Shown: positions 15,637 through 24,650, counted from the first letter of the stretch. The stretch is 33,732 nucleotides of DNA from Rhodobacteraceae bacterium bin131 (GCA_002239085.1 MPNP01000020.1:1-33732); one strand, 5' to 3'. Numbers and translations are program-made. The notes: generated from the letters alone by a model not told the origin.

Positions 15637-17823
15637 TTAAATTGAGTGGATGGTCTTATTAGTCAATGTGGCTTTTTTGTTTTGCCTACGGCGATGAAGA
15701 ATTAGTTCAGTGTAACCAAGATTTTCTTGTTGATTGTATTGATCAAAAATAAGGTCCAACGCAGCTTTATATGCCTCGCCCTCAAAGTTATCAGATAGTT
15801 TAGTATAGTCTGGATCAGACTGATTCTGTTCATCAACAACCTTGGCCATTTCCCGCATTAAATTTTCAACAGTCTCCGGTGAAATAATCCCGTGTTCTAA
15901 CCAGTTTACTATGTGCTGCGAGGAAATTCGACATGTTGCTCGGTCTTCCATGAGTCCAACGTTGTTAATGTCTGGAATCTTTGAGCAACCAATACCCTGA
16001 TCAACCCACCGCACAACATATCCAAGAATTCCCTGCAAGTTATTTCTTACCTCTTGAACTATCTCCTCAGTGGAAAGAATCTGATTAGAATGCATTATCG
16101 GAATTTCCAAAAGTGTGCCAAGGTCTGCTCGGCGCCCTTGCTTGAGTAATTTATTCTGTTGTTCAATTACATTAACTGTTAAATAGTGGGTGGCATGAAG
16201 CGTAGCAGCAGTAGGGCTTGGGACCCAAGCAGTATTGGCGCCTGCCAAGGGATGTTCGATTTTTTTCTCTAACATTGTTTTCATCAGGTCAGGCATTGCC
16301 CACATGCCTTTACCGATCTGTGCCTTTCCTTTCAACCCGCACATAAGCCCAACATCCACATTCCAATCCTCGTATGCAAGTAACCAATTGGCCTCTTTTA
16401 GTTTTACCTTGGTTTTAAAAGGACCACATTTGGTTGAGGTATGAATTTCGTCCCCGGTACGGTCTAAAAATCCAGTGTTAATAAAAGCAACCCGATCTTT
16501 TACCGCACGAATACATTCTTTGAGATTTAGTGTTGTTCTTCGTTCTTCATCCATGATGCCGACTTTGATGGTATTTTTTGGTAAGCCGAGGATTTCCTCG
16601 ACCCTTGCAAATAACCGATTAGCCTGTTCCACCTCTGAGGGGCCATGCATTTTTGGTTTGACAATGTAGATACTTCCAGTTTTGGAGTAACGATGTTTGC
16701 CTTGAATATCATGAAGGGCAATTAATGGGGTACATAATGAGTCAATTATGGTCTCGCTTATGGCCTTTTGGTTCTCGTCAAGGACAATATCAGTCAGAAC
16801 ATGAGCCGCAGTATTACGAATGAGAACTAAAGATAGCCCCTTTAATGTCTTGGCATTCCCATTCGGATCTTTGAAAACTTTATCCTTGGCAATTGTACGA
16901 GTAAATGTTTGCCCATTTTTGGAGACTTCCTCCTGCAATTCCCCCTTTATTATCCCCAATAAATTCCGATACGAATGAATCTTATCTTCAAGGTCAACAA
17001 CGGCAACAGAGTCTTCACAATCTAAAATCGTCGTGATGGCTGATTCCAGAATCACATTCGCCAAGCCGCCCGGATCCAGTATTCCAATCGGATGGTCCCG
17101 GTCAATAATAAATTGCAAGTGGATACCATTATGCCTTAGCAACAAACTAGTAGGGCTAACTTCTGCCCCCTCAAAACCAACAAACTGCGATGGATCTTTT
17201 AACGCCACCTCTTGACCTTCAATATAAACAATCAAGGAATTGTTTTTGACCGTATAAGCCGTGGCTTCATTATATGAACCCGTAGCGAGAGGAAACGTTT
17301 CATCAAGTAATCCCTTAACCCATGCAATCACTTTTTTACCATGAGCCGCATCAAACTTAACTGATGTATCTCTTGGACCCAATACGTCGGTTCCATAAAG
17401 AGCATCATATAGCGAGTTCCATCGGGCATTTACGGCATTGATTGCAAACCTGGCATTGGTAACCGGTACAACAAGTTGTGGCCCAGGAATGGTCGCGATT
17501 TCCTCGTCAATATCTTGCGAATTGATCCTAAAATCTGGTCCTTCATTGACTAAGTAGCCTATCTGCTTGAGGAATTCTTTATATTCCGGGAGGTTGATTG
17601 GCTTGCCTTGGCTTTGTGTACACCAATTGTCAATTTCTTTTTGTAACTGGTACCTAATTTTAACGAGCTCCTTTGTTTCCAAGTCAAACTCTTGAACAAG
17701 GTCAGAAAAACCCTTCCAAAAACGCTCCTTATTCACACTGGTACCAGGTAATACTTCGGTATTGATAAAGCGAACAAAGTCCTCCTCAATTAAGAGGTTC
17801 TCAATTTTTATCCGACCATTCAT
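15637..17823 (-). CDS. glcB: Malate synthase G
   Basis: The 728-residue product has the normal length of the single-chain G form, which condenses glyoxylate with acetyl-CoA to malate. It shows GIMDEERRTTLNL (422-434), TILDCEDSVAVVDLEDK (265-281), YIVKPKMHGPSEV, FLDRTGDEIHTS, ANTAWVPSPTAATLHA and the catalytic-aspartate region LMEDRATCRISSQHI. AAGGA precedes the ATG. It lies 72 bp after acuI on the same strand and may be the last gene of the dmdA transcript. No isocitrate lyase or glycolate oxidase genes are in view, so the source of glyoxylate is unknown. Confidence 0.96.
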   Translation of the reverse strand: MNGRIKIENLLIEEDFVRFINTEVLPGTSVNKERFWKGFSDLVQEFDLETKELVKIRYQLQKEIDNWCTQSQGKPINLPEYKEFLKQIGYLVNEGPDFRINSQDIDEEIATIPGPQLVVPVTNARFAINAVNARWNSLYDALYGTDVLGPRDTSVKFDAAHGKKVIAWVKGLLDETFPLATGSYNEATAYTVKNNSLIVYIEGQEVALKDPSQFVGFEGAEVSPTSLLLRHNGIHLQFIIDRDHPIGILDPGGLANVILESAITTILDCEDSVAVVDLEDKIHSYRNLLGIIKGELQEEVSKNGQTFTRTIAKDKVFKDPNGNAKTLKGLSLVLIRNTAAHVLTDIVLDENQKAISETIIDSLCTPLIALHDIQGKHRYSKTGSIYIVKPKMHGPSEVEQANRLFARVEEILGLPKNTIKVGIMDEERRTTLNLKECIRAVKDRVAFINTGFLDRTGDEIHTSTKCGPFKTKVKLKEANWLLAYEDWNVDVGLMCGLKGKAQIGKGMWAMPDLMKTMLEKKIEHPLAGANTAWVPSPTAATLHATHYLTVNVIEQQNKLLKQGRRADLGTLLEIPIMHSNQILSTEEIVQEVRNNLQGILGYVVRWVDQGIGCSKIPDINNVGLMEDRATCRISSQHIVNWLEHGIISPETVENLMREMAKVVDEQNQSDPDYTKLSDNFEGEAYKAALDLIFDQYNQQENLGYTELILHRRRQNKKATLTNKTIHSI

Positions 17824-17895
17824 TAGTATTTCGTCCTTTATTATTCATGTACTAAACTCTCAATTCCCCGTTTGAATACGAGGCAATGCGACAAA

Positions 17896-18888
17896 TTAAT
17901 TGTTCACATCTATGACAATTCGCCCACGGACTTGTCCCTTGAGAATTTCCTTACCCAAATCCGAGAGGTCACTGAGAGATTTTGTTGAAGTTACTTTGTT
18001 AAGCTTACTTCGATTGAGATTTTGTTCAATTCGATTCCAAGCATTAACTCGCGCTTCAATTGGCTGCATGACGCTGTCTATTCCAAGTAGGTTGACTCCC
18101 CTGAGCAAAAAGGGAATGACTGTGGCCGGAAGATTTGACCCTCCTGCCAGTCCGACAGCAGCGATAGAGCCGCCATATTTCATTTGCCCAAGTATCCGGG
18201 CTAACATGGTTCCTCCTACGGCATCAACGCATCCATTCCAAGTTTCTTTTTCAAGAGGTCTTTTCGTTGATTCATTGAGTTCATCACGAGGGATTATCTC
18301 TGTCGCTCCTAAGTCTCGAAGATAATCCTCTGATTCTTTTCGACCCGTAACCGCAGCAACTTGGTAACCCATCTCCGAGAGAAGTAAAACGGCGATTGAC
18401 CCGACTCCTCCAGACGCTCCAGTAACTAGAACTGGTCCTTCGTGCTTATTTAATCCTTGCTTTTCAAGGGCATTGATTGCCAACATTGAAGTTAATCCAG
18501 CCGTTCCGACTGCCATAGCATGGTAAGTATCAAGTGACGAGGGTAACTTTACCAGCCAATCTGATTTAACTCGTGCAAATTGTGAATAACCTCCCCACCA
18601 TGTTTCACCGACTCGCCAACCAGTCAGCACAACCTGATCATTTTCCAAAAAATCTGGCGAAGACGAATCCACAACAGTTCCAGCAAAGTCAATGCCGGGG
18701 ATATGTGGATAGTTGCGCACAAGCCCACCTCCTGGACCAAGGCAAAGTCCATCTTTGTAGTTGATTGTGGAATAATCAACCTTTACGGTTACATCCCCCT
18801 GAGGCAGTTCATCTAATGTTAATGACCGTATTGCACATGATGTCTTTCCATCTTCGTCTTTATCAACCATTAGAGCAGAAAAGTCCAT
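17896..18888 (-). CDS. acuI: Acryloyl-CoA reductase AcuI (YhdH family)
   Basis: The 330-residue product is a zinc-less medium-chain dehydrogenase/reductase. Start ATG 18888 has AAGGA 7 bp upstream and lies 14 bp after the dmdA stop; a TTG at 18906 is in frame but less likely. It has the quinone-reductase NADPH fold (GPVLVTGASGGVGSIAVLLL), the substrate-side region STINYKDGLCLGPGGGLVRN and HIPGIDFAGTV. AcuI reduces acryloyl-CoA to propionyl-CoA with NADPH and protects against acrylate toxicity in DMSP users. Co-transcription of acuI with dmdA is established in Ruegeria pomeroyi, so the context strongly supports the name. Confidence 0.92.
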   Translation of the reverse strand: MDFSALMVDKDEDGKTSCAIRSLTLDELPQGDVTVKVDYSTINYKDGLCLGPGGGLVRNYPHIPGIDFAGTVVDSSSPDFLENDQVVLTGWRVGETWWGGYSQFARVKSDWLVKLPSSLDTYHAMAVGTAGLTSMLAINALEKQGLNKHEGPVLVTGASGGVGSIAVLLLSEMGYQVAAVTGRKESEDYLRDLGATEIIPRDELNESTKRPLEKETWNGCVDAVGGTMLARILGQMKYGGSIAAVGLAGGSNLPATVIPFLLRGVNLLGIDSVMQPIEARVNAWNRIEQNLNRSKLNKVTSTKSLSDLSDLGKEILKGQVRGRIVIDVNN

Positions 18889-18902
18889 AATAAATTCCTT
18901 TT

Positions 18903-20033
18903 TCAAACAAAAGATTTTTCATTGATAATTGCTGACCTAGCTTGGTCGGGAGCAACCACTTCAACTTCGGTACCTGCATCCCAAAATTCTTTCTCAACCA
19001 TAGCAATAGCCACATTGATATTGAACTCGGGAGACCAAGCTGCTGATGTAACCTTTCCAGCATCTTGATTTCCAACTTTTATGGGCCATGGCGTATGACA
19101 AGGCGGTACCTTTGAACCTTTGATTTCAAGGTACCGAATTTCCCGAGACCAGCCCTCTTCAAGTATCTGCATTAATGCACCATAGCCAATACAATTGGGT
19201 GTTTGAGCAACATCACAATAATGGCCAAGTCCACATTCATAGGGATTATCATTGCGCGTTATATCAGACCCATATGACAATAATCCTCCCTCAATTCTCT
19301 CAGGTGTATTGGGGGAACCAGCACGGACATTGAATTCTATACCGGCATCCATAAGAACATCCCATAAAGGTATCCCATTTTGGGTTCCTTCGACGTAGAT
19401 TTCGAATCCGCCTTGCTTTGAATATCCCGACCGAGACACAATGTGAGTCCTGTGGTTAAACTCAACGGTTAAGAATTGAAAAAATTTGAGTTGTTGAAGT
19501 TTTTCACCAAATACCTTGACCATCAAATTGTCGGCTTTAGGCCCTTGAACGCCCAAGGGAGATACGTCAGGCTCAAAGACGTCAACATTGAACTTTTTCA
19601 TTGCCGCGATAGCAAGCACCCAGTAAAGATAGTCACTATCGGATAAGGACAACCAATATCGATCTTCAGCGAGAACGACTAACACTGGGTCATTCAACAT
19701 CCCACCGAACTGGTCAACAACAGGGAGGTATGCGCACTGCCCTGGTGTCAGTGAATGAATCGGTCTTGGGGTTAAAATTTCAATTAACTTGAAGGCATCG
19801 GGCCCCCTGATTTCAACCTGCCTTTCACATGAAACATCCCAAATTTGTACATGTTCCTTAAGGTGATAATAATCACTCTCATATGATTCGAACATTACAG
19901 GTAAAAGCATGTGATTGTATACTGAACATGATTGGACACCCGACTCAACAACTCGGTCCCAAAAGGGTGTCTTTCTCACTCTAATTGACGGGTGAAGATT
20001 TACGCCTTGCATAGGATTATCGCTCTGGTCCAT
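18903..20033 (-). CDS. dmdA: Dimethylsulfoniopropionate demethylase DmdA
   Basis: The 376-residue product is a GcvT-fold, tetrahydrofolate-dependent enzyme that moves one methyl from DMSP to THF, giving methylmercaptopropionate. It follows the SAR11-type DmdA rather than glycine-cleavage GcvT: YNHMLLP near residue 40, HLKEHVQIWDVSCERQVEI, PVVDQFGGMLNDPVLVVLAE, SLSDSDYLYW, FEPDVSPLGVQGPKADNL, SRSGYSKQGGFEIYV, PERIEGGLLSYGSD and NPYECGL. The ATG lies inside the end of the DUF1326 gene (17-bp overlap), so the two are translationally coupled. acuI follows. Another DmdA-like aminomethyltransferase is possible, but the match along the whole length makes DMSP demethylation the best call. Confidence 0.9.
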   Translation of the reverse strand: MDQSDNPMQGVNLHPSIRVRKTPFWDRVVESGVQSCSVYNHMLLPVMFESYESDYYHLKEHVQIWDVSCERQVEIRGPDAFKLIEILTPRPIHSLTPGQCAYLPVVDQFGGMLNDPVLVVLAEDRYWLSLSDSDYLYWVLAIAAMKKFNVDVFEPDVSPLGVQGPKADNLMVKVFGEKLQQLKFFQFLTVEFNHRTHIVSRSGYSKQGGFEIYVEGTQNGIPLWDVLMDAGIEFNVRAGSPNTPERIEGGLLSYGSDITRNDNPYECGLGHYCDVAQTPNCIGYGALMQILEEGWSREIRYLEIKGSKVPPCHTPWPIKVGNQDAGKVTSAAWSPEFNINVAIAMVEKEFWDAGTEVEVVAPDQARSAIINEKSFV

Positions 20034-20715
20034 GCCAATTTATGGAACAAATCTCAGCCGAGCGTCCATCAAAATCCCATACGCGCCCGTATGCCCGAAC
20101 ACGCCCCTTGGTCGCGGTGGCAACAGTAATATCACTTCCCATCCAATACTTGGTATTGTGCACCATGATTTCTTTGCTAGGATCTTTTCCAGCCACTGGA
20201 ATGACTTCACCTTGGATTTTTTTGCCCACCGTAAGACGGCGTTTGTTTCCTTCTTTAGTCAATGCAATTTCGGCTCGTTCAGCTCCTAGGAATTCGCTCA
20301 CTAAATTTTTGAATAGCCCCGTTGTACCTTTCGCTTGGCCTGTGAATATTTGGACTAAACCATGGTAAGCCTTATGCGAAGCTCGGTCATCAATATAGGC
20401 TGCTGCCTTCCAATTCCCCCGCGCCATTACCCCAGGAATTTCCAAAAGAAGACCAACATTTAAACCTGTTAAGGACTCGGAGCCATAAAACCCTTCCGCA
20501 ATCTGAACTCCAGCCCACGCTAAACAATAACCTTCTGTCGGGGGATGTTGACCCAAACTCACAACACATGGACAAAATACCGTGCAGTTACAGTTTAAAA
20601 TGAGTTCACCTCGAATCTTCCATGGAACAAGACCCCTGTCAGATTTTTCAGCTTTAGGATGCCGGTTATCAAGACGGGTTTTTGTTTGCAATTTTATGTT
20701 TGATTGAACGTTCAT
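20017..20715 (-). CDS. DUF1326 cysteine-rich protein
   Basis: The 232-residue cytoplasmic-looking protein has AAGGG 4 bp before its ATG. After a basic N-terminal tail, the DUF1326 core starts at WKIRGELILNCNCTVFCPC with cysteines 42, 44, 48 and 50 and a further Cys64, a likely metal or cofactor ligand set. It ends with GSDITVATATKGRVRAYGRV and WDFDGRSAEICSINWHG. The family has no established biochemical role. It usually pairs with DUF2182 membrane proteins, as here (10-bp gap upstream). The 17-bp overlap with dmdA suggests a function tied to DMSP demethylation or its thiol products; this is inference. Confidence 0.85.
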   Translation of the reverse strand: MNVQSNIKLQTKTRLDNRHPKAEKSDRGLVPWKIRGELILNCNCTVFCPCVVSLGQHPPTEGYCLAWAGVQIAEGFYGSESLTGLNVGLLLEIPGVMARGNWKAAAYIDDRASHKAYHGLVQIFTGQAKGTTGLFKNLVSEFLGAERAEIALTKEGNKRRLTVGKKIQGEVIPVAGKDPSKEIMVHNTKYWMGSDITVATATKGRVRAYGRVWDFDGRSAEICSINWHGPER

Positions 20716-20725
20716 GAATCCCTTT

Positions 20726-21478
20726 TTAGTTAAAATATTGCCATGTTGTGCCTAATGAAAGCACGATTAAAATTACCCCAAGTGGCCGTGAAACAAATTG
20801 TCCAATATCTGGCAATTTCTCAAGCAAGATTATGATTGCGATCAAACCCATCCAAAAGAAATTCATTACCCCTGCAATAATACAAAGCAACATTAAAAAA
20901 AAGCAACACCCCAAACACCAAAGTCCTAACCTTAATCCAGTTAAGAATTCCATAGAGGGTGAAACATTACCTCGTGCGAGAAATAGTGTTAAGGGATTAC
21001 GACAGTAGGTTAAACAATTATCCTTAAACTTAGAGAATTGATACCCCCCTGCTATACCGAGTAAAATTGCCTTTAATAACGAGTTTTCATGATGATGCCC
21101 GCCTAGCACATCTAAATTCATTAGTTGGAATTGCAATGATGCCATTCCAAAAGAGTAAGCCAACCAAATAAAAACATATCCACCAAGTAAATACCAAAAG
21201 CCAAGGTGAGTTCCTGCACCAGTTGTTAACAAGGTGTTGTATACTGTCAAAGTTGGGATAAAACTCGGTAACATCATCGCAACAGACATCAAACTCCACA
21301 TGCCCAAGATGAATCCAAAATTAACCATCGGGGGATGAGTAAAAAGGAGTGATTTAATCCTTTGAAAATCAGATTCTATTCCAATCGGGAAGTGGCTACC
21401 AGTCAATACTACAATGAATAAACCAACCCAGCCCATGAAAATCAGGCTGTAAAGCAAAATCCAGTTGATCTGAAGCAA
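20726..21478 (-). CDS. DUF2182 integral membrane protein, predicted metal-binding
   Basis: The 250-residue product has about seven membrane segments. Family marks are MWSLMSVAMMLPSFIPTL (60-77), KDNCLTYCRNPL (152-163), GLRLGLWCLGCCFFLML (181-197) and GVMNFFWMGLIAII (203-216). A GGHHHEN loop (126-132) and the CxxxC and CxxCC cysteines suggest metal binding. The start is uncertain: TTG 21478 opens the frame but has no ribosome site, and the first internal ATG (21436) has none either. It is the first gene of the DUF2182-DUF1326-dmdA-acuI group. Its role is unknown. Confidence 0.82.
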   Translation of the reverse strand: MLQINWILLYSLIFMGWVGLFIVVLTGSHFPIGIESDFQRIKSLLFTHPPMVNFGFILGMWSLMSVAMMLPSFIPTLTVYNTLLTTGAGTHLGFWYLLGGYVFIWLAYSFGMASLQFQLMNLDVLGGHHHENSLLKAILLGIAGGYQFSKFKDNCLTYCRNPLTLFLARGNVSPSMEFLTGLRLGLWCLGCCFFLMLLCIIAGVMNFFWMGLIAIIILLEKLPDIGQFVSRPLGVILIVLSLGTTWQYFN

Positions 21479-21579
21479 GGGATTACGACGTGGGAAAAAT
21501 GAAATTCATATTTATGATTGTCATGAAATCGTTTGTATCCACCAACCAAAAACAGCCAAGATCAGGCATCCCTTGAGAT

Positions 21580-21656
21580 TGGCGCGAGTGACGGGACTCG
21601 AACCCGCGACCTCTGGCGTGACAGGCCAGCACTCTAACCAATTGAGCTACACCCGC
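21580..21656 (-). tRNA. tRNA-Asp (anticodon GTC)
   Basis: On the minus strand the sequence begins GCGGGTGTAGCTCAATTGG. The anticodon arm is CTGGC-CTGTCAC-GCCAG with anticodon GTC, the T arm is GCGGG-TTCGAGT-CCCGT, and the acceptor end is CACTCGC plus discriminator G and encoded CCA. The length is 77 nt. It lies about 100 bp upstream of the DUF2182-dmdA group on the same strand. Confidence 0.97.
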
Positions 21657-21800
21657 TAATCATCAAGCGAAGATTGAATTTAATTTCTTCTTGTAAAAAA
21701 TTCAAGAGAAAAAAAATATATTACAAATATCCCATTCACACAAAACGACTCGCTCCTTAATGAGTGATCAATGCCCTCACCTTATCGGGAGATTTGGAGA

Positions 21801-21875
21801 TGGTGGGTGATGAGAGTCTCGAACTCCCGACCCCTTCGGTGTAAACGAAGTGCTCTACCGCTGAGCTAATCACCC
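21801..21875 (-). tRNA. tRNA-Val (anticodon TAC)
   Basis: The 75-nt tRNA on the minus strand has acceptor GGGTGAT/ATCACCC, D arm TAGCTCAGCGGTAGAGCA, anticodon arm CTTCG-TTTACAC-CGAAG (anticodon TAC) and T loop TTCGAGA. CCA is encoded. It differs from the tRNA-Val upstream of it at five positions. Confidence 0.97.
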
Positions 21876-21954
21876 ATTAGATCATCAATGTCCATACAAC
21901 TAGTTCGGAATTATCAGCTCGCAAGTCGTTGAACGGTGTTCAAAATAAATGGAC

Positions 21955-22029
21955 TGGTGGGTGATGAGAGAGTCGAACTCCCGACCCCTTCGGTGTGAAC
22001 GAAGTACTCTACCACTGAGCTAATCACCC
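21955..22029 (-). tRNA. tRNA-Val (anticodon CAC)
   Basis: The 75-nt tRNA on the minus strand has the same backbone as the neighbouring tRNA-Val(TAC), but with anticodon arm CTTCG-TTCACAC-CGAAG (anticodon CAC, reads GUG) and T loop TTCGACT. CCA is encoded. It lies 29 bp after the lon stop. Confidence 0.96.
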
Positions 22030-22043
22030 CCACGGGATATCAT

Positions 22044-22058
22044 TCGGAATATTTCCGA
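22044..22058. other. Short hairpin right after the lon stop
   Basis: TCGGAA, loop TAT, TTCCGA forms a 6-bp stem touching the lon stop codon. No T-run follows on the minus strand, so it is not a classical terminator. It may protect the 3' end of lon mRNA or be a processing site between lon and the tRNAs. Confidence 0.35.
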
Positions 22059-24437
22059 CTAATTGACAGCAACCGACGGTGTTGGCTTTTCTGATTCCAA
22101 CTGAATCGCTTCAACAGGTTTGGGTTTCTCAACGAGGGCATGATCAAGAACATCAAACACATCGGACACATAAACTATCTTTAGTTGGGACTTAATTTCT
22201 TCCGATATCTCAAATAAATCTCTTTTGTTCTCAGCAGGCAATATTACCGTTTGGATTCCTCCTCTTATCGCTGCGAGGAGTTTGGCCTTGATTCCACCTA
22301 TTGGCAATACATTGCCTCGTAAAGTGACTTCACCGGTCATAGCGACATCACGACGCACAGGTATTCCTGTTAAAACCGATACGACTGCAGTGACCATACC
22401 AATACCAGCTGAAGGACCCTCTTTAGGTGTTGACCCTTCTGGGACATGGACGTGAATGTCAATTTTCTCAAATAACGAAGACTGAACCCCAATTTTACCT
22501 GCGATTGAACGAATATAGGTATGAGCGGCTGAGATTGATTCTTTCATGACCTCGCCCAGTTTTCCGGTAGTTTGCATCTTTCCTTTCCCTGGTACCATGG
22601 TGGATTCGATCATCAATATACTTCCCCCCGCTTGGGACCATGCTAAGCCTGTTGCGACACCGACTTGATTCTCATCTTCTGCATTAGTATGTCGGAACTT
22701 TGGCAAGCCCAAGAATTTTTGGAGATTTTTCAAGGTGACATTGGCTTTTTCCAACTCCTTTTTCTCAATGAGCGTGAGAGCTTTGCGCATCACTTTTTCA
22801 ATTGACCGCTTGAGATTTCTTACGCCTGCTTCACGTGTATAGGAGCGAATAATTTCTTCAATAACGCGACTATTGATCTTGACCTCAGATTTAATTATTC
22901 CTTGCGTTTTATAGAGCTCAGGCAAAAGATGCTTTTTAGCAATTTGAAGCTTTTCATCCTCGGTATACCCATCGATTTGAATGATTTCCATTCGGTCTCT
23001 AAGTGCTATAGGAATGTCATGCAGATAATTTGCAGTGGTAATGAACATCACTTCCGAAAGATCAAAGTCAACATCAAGATAGTTATCGTGAAATTTATGA
23101 TTCTGTTCGGGGTCGAGAACTTCTAACATTGCCGAGGATGGGTCTCCCCGAACACTAGTCCCGATTTTGTCGATTTCATCAAGGAGGATAAGGGGATTGA
23201 TCGATTCTTTTTTCCGGAACGCTTTAATTATCCTTCCCGGCATGGACCCGACGTAAGTTCTTCGATGTCCTCGAATTTCGGATTCATCATGAAGTCCTCC
23301 AAGTGCAATACGCGTAAACTCCCTTCCAGTGGCACGTGCAACGGACTGACCAAGAGAAGTTTTGCCGACCCCAGGCGGGCCAACCAAGCACATGATAGAA
23401 CCACCGACATTCTTCTTCCGCTTTTGAACAGCAATGAATTCAATAATACGCTCTTTTACTTTGGTTAAACCATGATGATCTTGATCAAGTATTCGTTCGG
23501 CTTTTTGAATATTGCCTTGGATTTCTTTTCTTTCGCCCCATGGAAGGTCAATCAACCAGTCAAGGTAGACCATTGAAACCTGAGCTTCGTAGCCTTGGTT
23601 AAAAGACTTGATTTTCTTAAGTTCGTTTTGAGCCTTAGTATATGCTTCTTCTGGAAGTTTGGATTTTAAGTCTTCAATACGTTTTTGGATTCGCTTAACT
23701 TCCGAAAATTCTTTATCTTCGCCAAGTTCTTTTTTGATCGCTTTAAGTTGTTCATTGAGAAAAAACTCGCGATGGTTTCTTTCCATGCGATTTTTAACTC
23801 TGCTTTTCATATCGTTCTCAAAGTCAAGTAAAGCGATTTCAGTTCCAATGATATCAAGGATTTTTTCCAGTTTTTTAGCAACATCATCGATTTCAAGGAT
23901 TTCTTGTTTGGCAGCAACATCGGCGCTGATTATACCGCCGAGCAAATTAGCAAACAAGGAAGGGTCGGATTCTTTGGCAATTTGGACAGCAATTTCTGAG
24001 TTAATTGTCTTTTTCAGTGAAGCTAACTTGGTAAAGTTGTTGCGCGTTGACTTCAGACACACACGTAATTCTGGTGTGTCATCAACAATTTCCACCTGCG
24101 GTTCAACTGATACAGAGATGTGTTTTTTTGCTTCTTTCCAATGTGTGATTTTTACTCTTTCTTGGGCTTCAACAAGAACCTTCAGCGTTCCCTCTGGAAG
24201 TCTAAGTAATTGCAGAACATTAGCCGTGACACCAATGTCGTAAATACAGTCTCGACCAGGAGTATCAGTTTCCTGAACTTTTTGAGAACACAAAACAAGT
24301 TTAGAATCATTTTTGATGGCTTCTTCCAAAGCCAAGATTGACATCTCCCGGCCGACATAAAGCGGGACAATCATTTGCGGAAATACAACGATATCTCTAA
24401 GTGGGAGAAATGGATAGAGGGTTGTTTTATTGCTCAT
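22059..24437 (-). CDS. lon: ATP-dependent protease Lon
   Basis: Start ATG 24437 has AAGGA upstream; the product is 792 residues, the usual LonA length. In order it has the N-terminal substrate-recognition domain (FLPLRDIVVFPQMIVPLYVG), a coiled region (about 180-300), the AAA+ module with Walker A GPPGVGKT (353-360) and Walker B LILLDEIDKIG, and the protease domain with catalytic Ser676 in EGPSAGIGM and the downstream lysine in GGIKAKLLAA. Lon degrades misfolded and regulatory proteins in the cytoplasm. A heat-shock-type promoter lies directly upstream. The hupB gene that often follows lon in proteobacteria is absent; tRNA-Val genes follow instead. Confidence 0.98.
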   Translation of the reverse strand: MSNKTTLYPFLPLRDIVVFPQMIVPLYVGREMSILALEEAIKNDSKLVLCSQKVQETDTPGRDCIYDIGVTANVLQLLRLPEGTLKVLVEAQERVKITHWKEAKKHISVSVEPQVEIVDDTPELRVCLKSTRNNFTKLASLKKTINSEIAVQIAKESDPSLFANLLGGIISADVAAKQEILEIDDVAKKLEKILDIIGTEIALLDFENDMKSRVKNRMERNHREFFLNEQLKAIKKELGEDKEFSEVKRIQKRIEDLKSKLPEEAYTKAQNELKKIKSFNQGYEAQVSMVYLDWLIDLPWGERKEIQGNIQKAERILDQDHHGLTKVKERIIEFIAVQKRKKNVGGSIMCLVGPPGVGKTSLGQSVARATGREFTRIALGGLHDESEIRGHRRTYVGSMPGRIIKAFRKKESINPLILLDEIDKIGTSVRGDPSSAMLEVLDPEQNHKFHDNYLDVDFDLSEVMFITTANYLHDIPIALRDRMEIIQIDGYTEDEKLQIAKKHLLPELYKTQGIIKSEVKINSRVIEEIIRSYTREAGVRNLKRSIEKVMRKALTLIEKKELEKANVTLKNLQKFLGLPKFRHTNAEDENQVGVATGLAWSQAGGSILMIESTMVPGKGKMQTTGKLGEVMKESISAAHTYIRSIAGKIGVQSSLFEKIDIHVHVPEGSTPKEGPSAGIGMVTAVVSVLTGIPVRRDVAMTGEVTLRGNVLPIGGIKAKLLAAIRGGIQTVILPAENKRDLFEISEEIKSQLKIVYVSDVFDVLDHALVEKPKPVEAIQLESEKPTPSVAVN

Positions 24438-24469
24438 TATTGGTTCCTTATAATTTTCTTTGATGAATG

Positions 24470-24498
24470 ATTTGGGGCTTGAATACCTAAATTTCAAC
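24470..24498 (-). promoter_or_regulatory. Predicted RpoH (heat-shock sigma32) promoter of lon
   Basis: On the minus strand, GTTGAAA (24498-24492) is followed after 14 bp by CCCCAAAT (24477-24470). This is close to the sigma32 consensus CTTGAAA, 11-16 bp, CCCCAT. The predicted transcript would start about 25 bp before the lon ATG, leaving room for the AAGGA ribosome site. lon is a classical heat-shock gene, which supports the reading. Confidence 0.7.
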
Positions 24499-24650
24499 TC
24501 TGAATCTGAAATTAGGAAGTTTACCTCGGTTTTTTTCTGAACTTCGCTAATTCATCAGCCTTACCCACACCTTGACTGAAACCTCTCATTTCAATTCTTT
24601 TTGAATAATACCAAAACGAATAAATGTGATTCAAAATAAGCGTTAGCGAG

